Shown here: positions 49,556 through 58,801 of the stretch, in pieces
Layout: every line of letters starts with the position of its first letter
How positions within the stretch are numbered: position 1 is the stretch's first letter
NCBI GenBank assembly: GCA_020832235.1
Contig: JAFIEZ010000015.1
Location: 151,105-215,104 of the forward strand
Direction: 5' to 3'
DNA from: Bacteroidota bacterium
GTDB taxonomy: Bacteria; Bacteroidota; Rhodothermia; Balneolales; HLUCCA01
DNA length: 64,000 bases
Notes under the pieces: generated by a model
What the model saw: the letters and a program-made list of their open reading frames with translations, nothing else
Told to the model about the DNA's origin: nothing
Databases searched by the model: none
Position numbers and translations under genes: made by a program

Positions 49556-52501
49556 CTAAAACTCCCCAAATCGCTGTTTGTACGCTCTTTTAAACCCGGA
49601 GCTGCTTTTGTAACCGACCGCAACAGCCAATTCATCAAGGCTCATTTTATCCTTACCGTGCACAAGGTTTTGCGCTACCGTCAGACGGACTTCCCGGATA
49701 AATTCCGCGGGAGTCATTCCGGTTTCGATTTGAATATTCCGGTAAAACGAACGTCGGCTTTGCTTAAACTCTCGCGCCAGGCTGTCAACAGATAAATCGG
49801 TGTCGGTTATATTCTGGGTGATAAACGCAGCCACCCTTTCTTTAAGTCCATCAATTTGTGCCAGCTCATGATCTGAAACTTCCATCGAAAGTTTAATTCG
49901 TTGCACATAAAACGAAAGCAGATTTCGGGTTTTGAGGAGTAACTGTTCTGGCTTAAACGGTTTGGTAATATAATCGACCACGCCAATTCTGAACAGACTC
50001 AACTTATCTTCTTCCATGGTCTTCGCTGATAGAACAATTACGGGAATATTCTTCCAAACATTGTGCGATGCGAGCTTTTCCGCCAACTGCTGTCCACCCA
50101 TTTTGGGCATCATCAAATCGGTGATGATAATATCCGGACTGAATGATTTCAGTATTTCGAGTGCTTCAAGACCATTGGCTGCTCTATGCACGTCTCCGAG
50201 TTCTTTTAATATTTCGGACACATAGTGAGCCATGTCGTTGTTATCCTCAACCAACAAAATGCGGTAAACCTGCTTGTTTTGCTGGATGTCAGCTTCCGTA
50301 AGAACATCTTCGTTAAGGATTACACTGCTCAGACTTCTATTACTGGCTATACGGATTTCACCGGTTTTACTGGATCCATATTCGGTTAGCTCACCATACT
50401 GTGGTTCATCAACACCACCACGCGGAACATCCCGATTCTCATCACCATCGTGCTGCAAGCGCGACTCACCATGAGTCTGGTCAGCACCAGCAAGCAACCC
50501 ATCCCGAATCTCATCAGCATCCACAAGCGGCAAGCGCAACTGAAAATGTGCACCTTTTTCTTGATTTGGAACCAGCGCAATGTCACCTTCATGCAATCGA
50601 GCAAGCGTGCGACTGAGTTCTAATCCCACGCCCATTCCTTCTACATAGTCTTCATCCGCTCGATTGATGCGGTGAAATCGTTCGAAAATCGATTCTTCCT
50701 CACCCTCCGGAATTCCCGGACCAGTGTCCTCTACGCTCACAATATACTCTCCCGAAGATCGCTCCGTGCGAATGGTAACAGACGCGTTTTCCGGTGAAAA
50801 TTTGATAGCGTTTGAAATCAGATTATTCACCATGGTCTCCATTTTATCCCGATCTGCGCTTACCAGAGCTTCGTTTCCATCAGGATAAAAAGCAAAGTTG
50901 ATGTTGCTATCTTCGGCTAATGAGCGATATGACTCCACAGAAATACTCACCAAATCATCCGCTGTATAGATTTTTTTATTAAGTGTGATTTCACTTTCAT
51001 CCGATTTCGTCAAATCAATAATCTGATCCACCATATTATGGAGACGGCTCAAGTTTCGTGTAACAACCGGAAGTTCTCGTTGCACAATCGCATTATCCTT
51101 CACCAGGGTAATAACCTTATTCACCAATCCCGCGCTGATGGTAAGCGGCGTTCGGAATTCGTGCGAAATATTCGTGAAGAACTTCGTTTTGTACTGGTTC
51201 GAAGCTTCAAGCTGGGCAGTGCGTTCTTTTACTTTTTCATCCAGCGTTCTGAAAAGCTGTGAATAGCTTTGGGCCACGTTGAATGTGAGCGAAACGGGTA
51301 ATCCTGAATAGGCTAACAAACCGGAAAGCAATAGCAAATAGGTTGAATGAATGCCAAGTGCCAGATAAAAAAGCGTGTGTAAAAGAGCACCGATGAGGGT
51401 AACAATGAATCCGATAGCTATACTGAGTATCCGGTTTTCTGAGGATGCTTTTTTTGCCTCAATTAGAGAATAGCTTCCATACGCAATGGTTATAAACACC
51501 ACAATAGCATTGATATAATTAGTAAGCCCCAGACTATTTAGTACAGATACCGTAGATAGAAGTATAATGGCAACCAGTCCCAAAGTGAGGGTTTTCCATG
51601 GTACAGCCAATGCATAAAAGGTTCTGATAGCAATCAGATAAAAGTAAATGACAACGACAAATACGTTCGTGTAAACGAGGTCGAAAAAAATCAGATAGCT
51701 GTAGGTCCAGTCTATTAACGTATCACTGTAAATCGTACTGGCGTGAATAAGTAAGAAAAAGGATGTGAGTAAGACATACGCATGATACGATCTCTTAAAC
51801 GTTAAGCCCAGGTAGAAGTGCAGCAGAATCAATAACGTTAGCAACATTAAAACTCCGCCAAACACGAATCCTCTTTGCGTTCTTTGCTGATGCTCAGTAA
51901 CGGCAAGTGTTGCGAGATGTAGCCCATTCTCGAATCGGTTATGCCACGAAAAACCAATAGGAACGGTATGCTCCGAGTATTCAATTAAAAAATAATTATT
52001 TCCCTCTCTGAAGGTAATCCCGGCAAAAAGTGGGTTGTGCCAACGTGATAATACTTCTTCCGCGGCGTTTCGTGATGGATTTCCCGTTTGCAGCACAAGC
52101 TTACCATTTAACCATACTCTTGCCGGCCCATGATCTTGCATACTAAGGTGAAACGGGACTCCCGCCAAGGTTGAGTCTGCTACCATTACGGCTTCAAACC
52201 AGCCATAATTATTCCACGCATCCGACTCCTTAATTTCACGAAAATCCTCCATGTTCACCGGTATGCGGTCACTCAGAGAAATACCATCCCAGATGACCTC
52301 CGGCCCCTCATAAGAGAAATACCAATCCAGCTGCGTGCGTAAAAGCAGCGCCCCAATTTGTGTTGTATCACTTATGGATAATACAGGATTTGCCTGAGGT
52401 AATGTTTCCGCCCGACTATGAGCAGATATTCCAATCAGAAGAACGATCAAACAAAGTAATCTTAAACGAAACGATGAATTTGTAGCTCTACGATGTGGCA
52501 T
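49556..52501 (-). CDS. Hybrid two-component sensor: 7TMR-DISM kinase + receiver + AraC HTH
   Basis: 981 residues. Order: signal peptide; extracellular 7TMR-DISM-like beta domain (~35-190: WYFSYEGPEVIWDGISLSD ... ARVWLNGKLVLQTGNPS); seven membrane helices (~205-405); HisKA with KFFTNISHEFRTPLTISAGL; HATPase_c (NLISNAIKFSP, DTGPGIPEGEEESIFERFHR, GVGLELSRTLARLHEG); a ~75-residue acidic low-complexity linker; receiver (ILLVEDNNDMA, DIIITDLMMPKMGG, YITKPF); C-terminal AraC-type HTH (SVDSLAREFKQSRRSFYRNIQIETGMTPAEFIREVRL ... MSLDELAVAVGYKSSSGFKRAY). Sensing, phosphotransfer and DNA binding are in one chain, as in Bacteroidetes HTCS regulators. Ligand and targets unknown; the Lnt-like gene is divergent. 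Confidence 0.9.
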   Translation of the reverse strand: MPHRRATNSSFRLRLLCLIVLLIGISAHSRAETLPQANPVLSISDTTQIGALLLRTQLDWYFSYEGPEVIWDGISLSDRIPVNMEDFREIKESDAWNNYGWFEAVMVADSTLAGVPFHLSMQDHGPARVWLNGKLVLQTGNPSRNAAEEVLSRWHNPLFAGITFREGNNYFLIEYSEHTVPIGFSWHNRFENGLHLATLAVTEHQQRTQRGFVFGGVLMLLTLLILLHFYLGLTFKRSYHAYVLLTSFFLLIHASTIYSDTLIDWTYSYLIFFDLVYTNVFVVVIYFYLIAIRTFYALAVPWKTLTLGLVAIILLSTVSVLNSLGLTNYINAIVVFITIAYGSYSLIEAKKASSENRILSIAIGFIVTLIGALLHTLFYLALGIHSTYLLLLSGLLAYSGLPVSLTFNVAQSYSQLFRTLDEKVKERTAQLEASNQYKTKFFTNISHEFRTPLTISAGLVNKVITLVKDNAIVQRELPVVTRNLSRLHNMVDQIIDLTKSDESEITLNKKIYTADDLVSISVESYRSLAEDSNINFAFYPDGNEALVSADRDKMETMVNNLISNAIKFSPENASVTIRTERSSGEYIVSVEDTGPGIPEGEEESIFERFHRINRADEDYVEGMGVGLELSRTLARLHEGDIALVPNQEKGAHFQLRLPLVDADEIRDGLLAGADQTHGESRLQHDGDENRDVPRGGVDEPQYGELTEYGSSKTGEIRIASNRSLSSVILNEDVLTEADIQQNKQVYRILLVEDNNDMAHYVSEILKELGDVHRAANGLEALEILKSFSPDIIITDLMMPKMGGQQLAEKLASHNVWKNIPVIVLSAKTMEEDKLSLFRIGVVDYITKPFKPEQLLLKTRNLLSFYVQRIKLSMEVSDHELAQIDGLKERVAAFITQNITDTDLSVDSLAREFKQSRRSFYRNIQIETGMTPAEFIREVRLTVAQNLVHGKDKMSLDELAVAVGYKSSSGFKRAYKQRFGEF

Positions 52502-52810
52502 TATACATGGATATGGATGGGTGGAGTATGATGCAAATACGCAGTAAAACCGCTCATTTGTCCGCTCTCCGCTTTGTCATAACATTGAAATTCTCGAGGC
52601 AATTGCTGTGGTTTCATGTAGGTTTCGACGTTGAGTACGACTAAAATTTATTGTTAATCAAAGCCTTCTATTCCTCAGCTAAAAGGCCAAAATGCCTCTT
52701 TTCCGCCAAATATAGGTCATTTTTGGCACATCTGTCTCGTTAATTGGCACACCTGGTCGTCGGTTACTGCATATCATGTATACATACAAATAGCATTAGT
52801 TCTGCATGAT
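52502..52810. promoter_or_regulatory. Divergent promoter region with inverted repeat near lnt start
   Basis: 309 bp between divergent genes. CATATCATG (52770-52778) and CATGATATG (52805-52813) are perfect 9-bp complements; the right arm includes the ATG of the downstream gene, so pairing in mRNA or protein binding could affect its start. A tandem of GGCACATCTG and GGCACACCTG is at about 52725-52752. Nothing else is recognised. Confidence 0.45.
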
Positions 52811-54448
52811 ATGAATACGTTGAAATTACATAATTCTCTTTTTAGTCTTTTGCTTTCTGCATTGGGCGGGATTCTCCTCGGATTGGCGACAAATCAGGTT
52901 TGGGGCGTGGCTTTATCACCGCTGGGATGGGTGTGTTTAGTCCCGCTCTATTTTAGCCTCAAAAACATAGACACTGCACGTCACTTTTTTGTGCGAACCT
53001 ACCTTTTCTCTGTCATTTTCCTTTCGCTGGTATTAACCGCTTTTATACTACGTTCATTTACCGGTGGAATACTACTCATCACGATTGGAGCCTTGTTTTT
53101 TACGATTCCATTCTGGGTGGTGCACATCTGTACATCAAAAATTGGATTCCGAAAGAGCTTATTTCTGCTTGCCCTCATCTGGCCGGCATTCGACTGGTTC
53201 ATCCTTGAGCGATTTCTTGCGATGCCTATTCTATCTGTATATCTGAATCAGGCCGCACTGCCCTGGCTTATTCAATACATCGATATAACGGGCTATACGG
53301 GTATTTCCTTCTGGCTGGTCGCGTTAAACGCCTTCATATTTATCATGCTGGATGATTGGCTGGAACGCAGAAAAACCAGCTCAACTACGGCTGATGTATT
53401 CTTTTCCAAACGCCTGGCGTTGCTTTTCTCGGTATTCTTTTTACCCCCCCTGCTGTACAATGTATACGTAAAGGCTACACTGCCCCGGGGTTTTGGCGAT
53501 GAAATCAGGGTTTCGGTAGTACAGTCTGGATATCCATCCTATGAAACAGCAGGCGACGAACAGTTTGAAATTGGTTTTTTACAGCTCGTTGCAGTTACCG
53601 ATTCTCTGGTTGCCGCAGGAGCAACCGATTTGATCGTCTGGCCGGAGTCCGGAGTCCCGATTGATTTCATGGACTCAGAAGACGTTCAAATCTATCTTTT
53701 CCAAAAAGTATTGGAATGGGAAACACCACTGCTCACCGGTACACTCGACTCCGAAGTTTTGTCTGAAATACCCGCATTGCAGCAGTATTTAGGGCGTGAT
53801 TATAAAGTCTACAATTCGGCCATTATGCTAACGCCACAGCTGGCGTGGATGGCCCTGGAAGAAAATCTGGATATAAGTCGACTCAGAATATACCGGAAGC
53901 AAAATCTGATGCACTTTACAGAGTATGTGCCACTGTCTGAAACCTTTCCGGTTTTATCTAACCTTAGCATCGATATTGGCGGGGTAACCAATATCAGTGG
54001 GGGAAGCGGTCCGACTATCTTGAATTTTTTCACGAAGAATGAATCTACGATACGCGTGAGTCCTATCGTTTGCTGGGATCTGCTGTTCACCTCTTCATCG
54101 TCCAAATCAACCGCCTCCGACGCCCAATTTATTGCCGCATTAACGAATGAAAGTCCCCTGGGCGACACCTTTGAAACAACCGCCCACGAGATGGAGAGTT
54201 TCACCCGCTTACGCAGTATAGAAGCGCGGCGGTCCATAGCCAAATCTTCCACCACGGGATACAGTCTTTTTACCGATCCTTTTGGCAACATATATGGCAA
54301 ACTCGACTGGTACAGCGTTAGCGCAACCACGCAACATGTAACGCTGAATACCCATTCAACCTTCTACAGCCGATTTCCGAATGTTTTTCCGTTACTCAGT
54401 TTATTCGGAGGGGTGCTGCTACTCTTTTTCTCCAAAACCAAATCATGA
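52811..54448 (+). CDS. lnt: Apolipoprotein N-acyltransferase-like protein
   Basis: 545 residues. N-terminal half has about six membrane helices (SLLLSALGGILLGLATNQVWGVALSPLGWVCLVPLYFSL ...). The C-terminal half is a nitrilase/CN_hydrolase domain: Glu in DLIVWPESGVPIDF, Lys in YRKQNLMHFTEYVPLSETFPVL, Cys in VSPIVCWDLLFTSSSS, the E-K-C triad order of Lnt (usual C-[YF]-E here is CWD). Lnt adds the third acyl chain to lipoproteins at the inner membrane. Divergence around the Cys makes a specialised Lnt-like role possible. Confidence 0.85.
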   Translation: MNTLKLHNSLFSLLLSALGGILLGLATNQVWGVALSPLGWVCLVPLYFSLKNIDTARHFFVRTYLFSVIFLSLVLTAFILRSFTGGILLITIGALFFTIPFWVVHICTSKIGFRKSLFLLALIWPAFDWFILERFLAMPILSVYLNQAALPWLIQYIDITGYTGISFWLVALNAFIFIMLDDWLERRKTSSTTADVFFSKRLALLFSVFFLPPLLYNVYVKATLPRGFGDEIRVSVVQSGYPSYETAGDEQFEIGFLQLVAVTDSLVAAGATDLIVWPESGVPIDFMDSEDVQIYLFQKVLEWETPLLTGTLDSEVLSEIPALQQYLGRDYKVYNSAIMLTPQLAWMALEENLDISRLRIYRKQNLMHFTEYVPLSETFPVLSNLSIDIGGVTNISGGSGPTILNFFTKNESTIRVSPIVCWDLLFTSSSSKSTASDAQFIAALTNESPLGDTFETTAHEMESFTRLRSIEARRSIAKSSTTGYSLFTDPFGNIYGKLDWYSVSATTQHVTLNTHSTFYSRFPNVFPLLSLFGGVLLLFFSKTKS

Positions 54449-54530
54449 AAATACTTCATAACAAAAAAGAAGGCCCAAATAACGGTTTTCCGAAGACTTT
54501 ACATGAACCAACATTCAACATCTACCAACT

Positions 54531-56525
54531 ATGATGAAACCAAAGCTACCATACTTTTTAAAAACAGGGATGCTACTATTCATCCTGACCTTATGCTTTA
54601 CCGTGTCTGCATTTGCCGTCGTAGTAAAATGCACACATCCCCCTCCACCAAAGTTAGTAATTGATTATGCTCAACCTGTGGGTTTAGGCAACTACGCCTT
54701 ACTTAACTTGGAGATTAACGAGGAAGCGGTTCAAAACAATCTGGACAACATCGACATCTTTGCAGAGGATGTATTTCAGTTTGGCGACACAGAAACAACG
54801 CAGATTGCCCAGGTGGTTAAAGACGCCTACGGCAACTCGTATTTCACAGGCGGATTCACAGGCACTATAACTCTGGGCTCTACGACACTGCATAGCAGCG
54901 CAGATTTTGACATGTTTGTGGCCAAACTGGATGCCAACAATAATCCGGTCTGGGCCAGAATGGCCTCCGGGGCAACCAATTTGCCTGAGCAGTTTTCGTT
55001 GGATGGGGGAACATCCCTGGCTGTTGACAGCGAAGGAAATATCTACGTTGCAGGCACCTTTGTGAAATCCCTCACCTTCGTGAGCGAGACTGGCGACACA
55101 CTTCAGACCATAACCGATGGCCGCGATGATGAAAATCTCAATTTCGAGCTGTTTGTAGCCAAGTATTCCAACGATGGAGAGCTGCTCTGGCTTGATGGTG
55201 GTAATAGTGGCAGTACCGGAGCGCCCAACACGCTGGCAATCGACCGGAATGTGGCGGCCTCCATCATTCTCGATGAAGACGGTTACCCCTATGTAGCCGG
55301 TGCTTTTTCGGGTACCTACCTCTTCGGTGAAGAGGCCTATGTTGTGGGCAAAAGTGATTTCTTTCTGGCCTCCCTCGACAAAGACGGAAGTGAACCGTTT
55401 TGGGTTTCTACTACCGGAACGCCGAACTATGATACAGCGGTCTCCATTTCGGTAGATACACTTGGCTACCTGAATGTATTGGGCATTATCGGTGAAGGTT
55501 TGATGGAACTGCCTGATTCCGATATTTTCTGGTATAACGATACGGGTGAGAACGATTCCTTCATCATCAGTTACGATGTTAACGGAGAATGGTACTTCGC
55601 CAACTTTATTGGTGGTGGGGATCAGGCCGTCGGCAACGATATTGCCACGTCACAAAACGGAGATTTCTTCGTAACCGGTGAGTTCACAAAGGATGTACTG
55701 TTCCCGGGTGCCAGCCGCGAAGACGACATCGTATTGGTGGCGGGACGTTACCGGGAAGGATTCCTCACCAAGTATGATCTTCAAGGCGATGTACTGTGGG
55801 CGAAGCAATTCGGTACCGGTCCGGAGGTGACGGCCAACAAAGTCACTACCGATCTGGAAGGTAGTGTGTATGTATTGGGTCGCTTCAGTGAATTCATCGT
55901 TTTTGAAGTAGAAACGGATAATGAGCTCATTCTTACCTCGGATACCGTGAACGATCAGTTCATAGCGAAGTACGATAACGATGGAAATTTTTTATGGGCC
56001 AAGCAGATTGAAAGCACGGGCAGCCAGAGTCTAGACCAAACCGAAATGGGCGATGTTCAACCCTTCATCACCCAGCCCATGGTACTGGAATATTCCCCAT
56101 TTAATGGTGGCGAGCTCCTGTTCAGCGGCGACTTCGACGGAACGCTTTATCTGGATCAAATTGCGATAACGGCTCCTGCGAATGTGCGATCCAGTTTCGT
56201 CACTTCGTTTAAATTGCCTGTAGAAGCGGTGAGTATTCGTGATGCAAACGCTGGACTGGTCACCGACTTTGAATTGATGCAGAATTTCCCGAATCCATTC
56301 AATCCGACGACATCCATCAGATTTAACCTGTCTGAGGCTAACGATGTTAGAATTGATGTGTTCAACAGTGTGGGACAACGGGTAAAAACAATCGTGAATG
56401 GCCGTTATGCCATGGGAACCCATCAGGTTACCTTTGATGGATCTAATTTGTCATCGGGCATGTATTTCTATACGTTAAGCACGGGCAATGTAAGAGAGAC
56501 CAGAAAAATGACGCTTATTAAGTAG
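54531..56525 (+). CDS. Secreted beta-propeller protein with type IX sorting domain
   Basis: 664 residues: signal peptide (GMLLFILTLCFTVSAFA), then SBBP-like propeller repeats of ~55-60 residues, each with DxxGNxYxTGxFxGT-type motifs (VVKDAYGNSYFTGGFTGTITLG; AVDSEGNIYVAGTFVKSLTF; ILDEDGYPYVAGAFSGTYLFG; TSQNGDFFVTGEFTKDVLF; TTDLEGSVYVLGRFSEFIVF). The last ~80 residues are a sorting domain (FELMQNFPNPFNPTTSIRFNLSEANDVRIDVFNSVGQRVKTIVN...GMYFYTLSTGNVRETRKMTLIK). Cell-surface or released protein; binding role unknown. Confidence 0.9.
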   Translation: MMKPKLPYFLKTGMLLFILTLCFTVSAFAVVVKCTHPPPPKLVIDYAQPVGLGNYALLNLEINEEAVQNNLDNIDIFAEDVFQFGDTETTQIAQVVKDAYGNSYFTGGFTGTITLGSTTLHSSADFDMFVAKLDANNNPVWARMASGATNLPEQFSLDGGTSLAVDSEGNIYVAGTFVKSLTFVSETGDTLQTITDGRDDENLNFELFVAKYSNDGELLWLDGGNSGSTGAPNTLAIDRNVAASIILDEDGYPYVAGAFSGTYLFGEEAYVVGKSDFFLASLDKDGSEPFWVSTTGTPNYDTAVSISVDTLGYLNVLGIIGEGLMELPDSDIFWYNDTGENDSFIISYDVNGEWYFANFIGGGDQAVGNDIATSQNGDFFVTGEFTKDVLFPGASREDDIVLVAGRYREGFLTKYDLQGDVLWAKQFGTGPEVTANKVTTDLEGSVYVLGRFSEFIVFEVETDNELILTSDTVNDQFIAKYDNDGNFLWAKQIESTGSQSLDQTEMGDVQPFITQPMVLEYSPFNGGELLFSGDFDGTLYLDQIAITAPANVRSSFVTSFKLPVEAVSIRDANAGLVTDFELMQNFPNPFNPTTSIRFNLSEANDVRIDVFNSVGQRVKTIVNGRYAMGTHQVTFDGSNLSSGMYFYTLSTGNVRETRKMTLIK

Positions 56526-56615
56526 TACCGAGGGATTTGGAAATGCACCCACTTCAATAAGAGAGGATAAGTAAATGACATCACCTAAGTAGGTTATAGT
56601 TCATTTGACAGGAGT

Positions 56616-56653
56616 AGTCCCCTTGCATTTAGTTGCGAGGGGACTTTTTTTTG
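56616..56653 (+). terminator. Rho-independent terminator
   Basis: AGTCCCCT ... AGGGGACT stem (8 bp, extended by TGC/GCG-type pairs) and a run of eight T. Ends transcription of the propeller protein gene. Confidence 0.85.
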
Positions 56654-56748
56654 CCTTCTGAATTCGATACGGCTAATTCGGTAATCATTGATCCACCTCC
56701 ATTTGCAACTTGTGCTGAAATACACGTCATTAGATAAGTAAACTGTCC

Positions 56749-56937
56749 ACCATTGCGTGGCAGTCGGGCAAATGCATCCACTCCGGAAACTGTGTGAAAG
56801 GAAGTCCCGAGGTGTTTCAGCCGAAAGATCGTCCCTGGATTAAGCCTGAGGGCAGCACCACCGAACGCATCATCAAGACGATTGATACCTGTCCTTCCGG
56901 GGCATTGTCGTACTATTACAACAATAGCGGGAAGTAG
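56749..56937 (+). pseudogene. 5'-truncated second copy of YjdI
   Basis: Frame reads TIAWQSGKCIHSGNCVKGSPEVFQPKDRPWIKPEG...TCPSGALSYYYNNSGK. Sixty codons are nearly identical to 40791-40966, but the first ~16 codons and the start are missing and the end differs (NNSGK for NE). Part of the duplicated segment with 57044-57385. Confidence 0.88.
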
Positions 56938-57043
56938 TGAACTCAACTCGGTTTGAACGTATGGCTCAGTTTATCATACGTTATTGCAGGAAATCCCGAA
57001 TTGACTACGATGAAACACGCTCAGTAAAGCCCGGAAGCACACC

Positions 57044-57385
57044 ATGAAATACATCGCCCTGCTAAGACGCATCAACGTTGGCGGCAAGAACATGATCAGC
57101 ATGACGGCCATCGCAGACGCCATCCCCTCCGACTGGACCAACAAAGAAAACGAGAAATCGGATGTAGCCTACCTTTTTCCATCCGTAGATTCACCCGACG
57201 TTGTTGAATCCCTGCCCTTCAACCAGGATTACATCCGCGTAATTTACACCAAAGGGGCGCTTCTATGGAGCCTGAACATGAACGACTATTCTAAAAGCCG
57301 GCTAAACAAGCTGGTTGGGAGCGAACTTTACGCATCCATGACGGTCCGCAATGTGAACACGGCCCGGCGGTTGGCAAAGGGATGA
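57044..57385 (+). pseudogene. Internally deleted second copy of DUF1697
   Basis: 113 codons: the first 20 and the last ~93 of the gene at 42901, joined in frame. The missing 321 bp (107 codons) in the parent are bounded by AAGGCCAT at 42961 and 43282; here the join reads ACGGCCATCG. It removes the central DUF1697 core and the low-complexity insert. The frame is open, so a shortened protein could be made, but function is doubtful. Confidence 0.87.
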
Positions 57386-57448
57386 GAAGTTGGTTCTTTA
57401 AAAAAGCTCAGCATTATCCAATCAATAAAAACCAAAAAGTTGGAAAAT

Positions 57449-57466
57449 GTTATCTTATGAGATAAC
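57449..57466. promoter_or_regulatory. Dyad operator of HigBA-like pair
   Basis: GTTATCT, TATG, AGATAAC: perfect 7-bp arms ending 9 bp before the toxin ATG. Similar in sequence and place to GTTACTTATAAGTAAC at 40180. Confidence 0.65.
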
Positions 57467-57475
57467 TTATTAACT

Positions 57476-57811
57476 ATGACGAGGAAGATTGTTTTTTACG
57501 AAAATCACTTTATTGAATTCTATCAGATCCAGAATGATAGGGTAAAAAGTAAAATTCAATACGTTTTTGAACTAATCAAACAAGTGGAAAAAGTACCCGA
57601 AAAGTTTCTCAAACATATTGAAGGCACAGATGGCTTATTTGAAGTTAGAGTGGAGTATCAATCAAATATTTTCAGGATTTTCTGCTGTTTCGATGAAGGA
57701 AGACTTGTAGTTCTATTCAACGGTTTTCAAAAGAAAACACAGAAAACCCCTAAAAAAGAAATTCAGAGAGCCGAAAAATTAATGAAGGCATACTTTCAGT
57801 CAAAAAAATAG
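57476..57811 (+). CDS. Gp49/HigB-like toxin (RelE superfamily)
   Basis: 111 residues: IVFYENHFIEFYQIQNDRVKSKIQYVFELIKQVEKVPEKFLKHIEGTDGLFEVRVEYQSNIFRIFCCFDEGRLVVLFNGFQKKTQKTPKKEIQRAEKLMKAYFQ. The LFE-R-----FRIF--FD-G-LVVL-NGF-KK-QKTP core is that of the phage-derived Gp49-like toxins, mRNA interferases of the RelE fold. Intact, unlike its relative at 40202. The antitoxin gene follows by 4 nt. Confidence 0.9.
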   Translation: MTRKIVFYENHFIEFYQIQNDRVKSKIQYVFELIKQVEKVPEKFLKHIEGTDGLFEVRVEYQSNIFRIFCCFDEGRLVVLFNGFQKKTQKTPKKEIQRAEKLMKAYFQSKK

Positions 57812-57815
57812 GATT

Positions 57816-58115
57816 ATGAAGGATTATACCAAAATCAAAACATTCGATGAACTCCTTGAGCTGGAGCACGGAAAAATTGGAACTGAAAGCAGAAACCAAT
57901 TTGAAGAAAATGCCCAGATGTTCATCATAAGCGAAATGCTTAAAGAGGCGAGAAAAGAAGCCAACCTTACACAAGAGCAGTTAGCAGAAAAAGCAGGGAC
58001 AAAGAAAAGCTATATCTCAAAGCTTGAAAATGGCAAAGGAAACATACAGTTATCAACATTAATCCGCATTTTCGAACAAGGCTTGAATAAGCGAATTGGG
58101 TTCACCTTCCTGTAA
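57816..58115 (+). CDS. HTH antitoxin of the Gp49-like pair
   Basis: 99 residues with an N-terminal toxin-contact leader (MKDYTKIKTFDELLELEHGKIGTESRNQFEENAQMFIISEMLKEARKEA) and a complete XRE HTH (LTQEQLAEKAGTKKSYISKLENGKGNIQLSTLIRIFEQGLNKRI). Represses its operon through the dyad at 57449 and neutralises the toxin, by analogy to HigA. Confidence 0.9.
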   Translation: MKDYTKIKTFDELLELEHGKIGTESRNQFEENAQMFIISEMLKEARKEANLTQEQLAEKAGTKKSYISKLENGKGNIQLSTLIRIFEQGLNKRIGFTFL

Positions 58116-58263
58116 AAAGGGGAATAAAACAGTTAGAACCATTCACGCTTCATTGCGCATTTAAAGTAACACGCTGACGCAGGAACAGGTAACCGCAATT
58201 ATAGAGCAAAAAAGGTACTTGGTCCCAAGAAGGATGTAACGGAAGTGTTAAAAGCGAAAAACG

Positions 58264-58740
58264 ATGCACCGCATTAAACGAAACACCATCCTACTGTCAC
58301 AAGGCGAGATATGCCGATACACCTTCAAGGTCGTCACGGGGTGTTTCAAAAGTTATGTGATTGACTCATCAGGCAAAGAGCACATCCTGCAATTTGCTCC
58401 GGAAGATTGGTACATCTCCGATCTGGACAGCCTTGTTAACGAGAAACCATCAGTACTGTTTATCGAGGCAATAGAAGACACCACCTACATCAGGCTCACA
58501 AAGGAAGAGCTGCAATCATTCAGCAAAGACGAGCAAAATCGAAAGCTGGTCAATAGCGTAATCTCATTACAAAACAGGCTTGTTGCATTGCTAAGCTCCA
58601 CAGCAGAAGAGCGATACTTCGACTTCATCAACGCCTATCCTTCCATGATCAATCGGTTGCCCTTGAAGCTAATTGCATCGTATATAGGCGTAACACCGGA
58701 ATATCTCAGCGAGATCAGGAGAAAGCTGAAGGAAAAGTAG
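58264..58740 (+). CDS. Crp/Fnr-type regulator, N-terminally short
   Basis: 158 residues: MHRIKRNTILLSQGEICRYTFKVVTGCFKSYVIDSSGKEHILQFAPEDWYISDLDSL (cyclic-nucleotide-binding-like beta roll), dimer helix, and a short winged helix (LPLKLIASYIGVTPEYLSEIRRKLKE). Typical relatives are ~185-195 residues and begin ~25 residues earlier. No matching sequence stands in frame upstream, so the N-terminal helix may have been lost with the deletion that made 58116-58263. The regulator of this type usually controls the next gene, here a DoxX-like protein. Confidence 0.8.
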   Translation: MHRIKRNTILLSQGEICRYTFKVVTGCFKSYVIDSSGKEHILQFAPEDWYISDLDSLVNEKPSVLFIEAIEDTTYIRLTKEELQSFSKDEQNRKLVNSVISLQNRLVALLSSTAEERYFDFINAYPSMINRLPLKLIASYIGVTPEYLSEIRRKLKEK

Positions 58741-58801
58741 AAAACGGCACATTTCTTAAACTACCTTAATCATTGTCTTTTGAATTAGCGGCACATTTGG
58801 G

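Noticed and set aside
58140..58245. HTH antitoxin relic (LTQEQVTAIIEQKRYLVPRR)
   Set aside because: The short string resembles the HTH of HigA-type antitoxins, but it is only ~20 codons, without start or context. Too weak to list.
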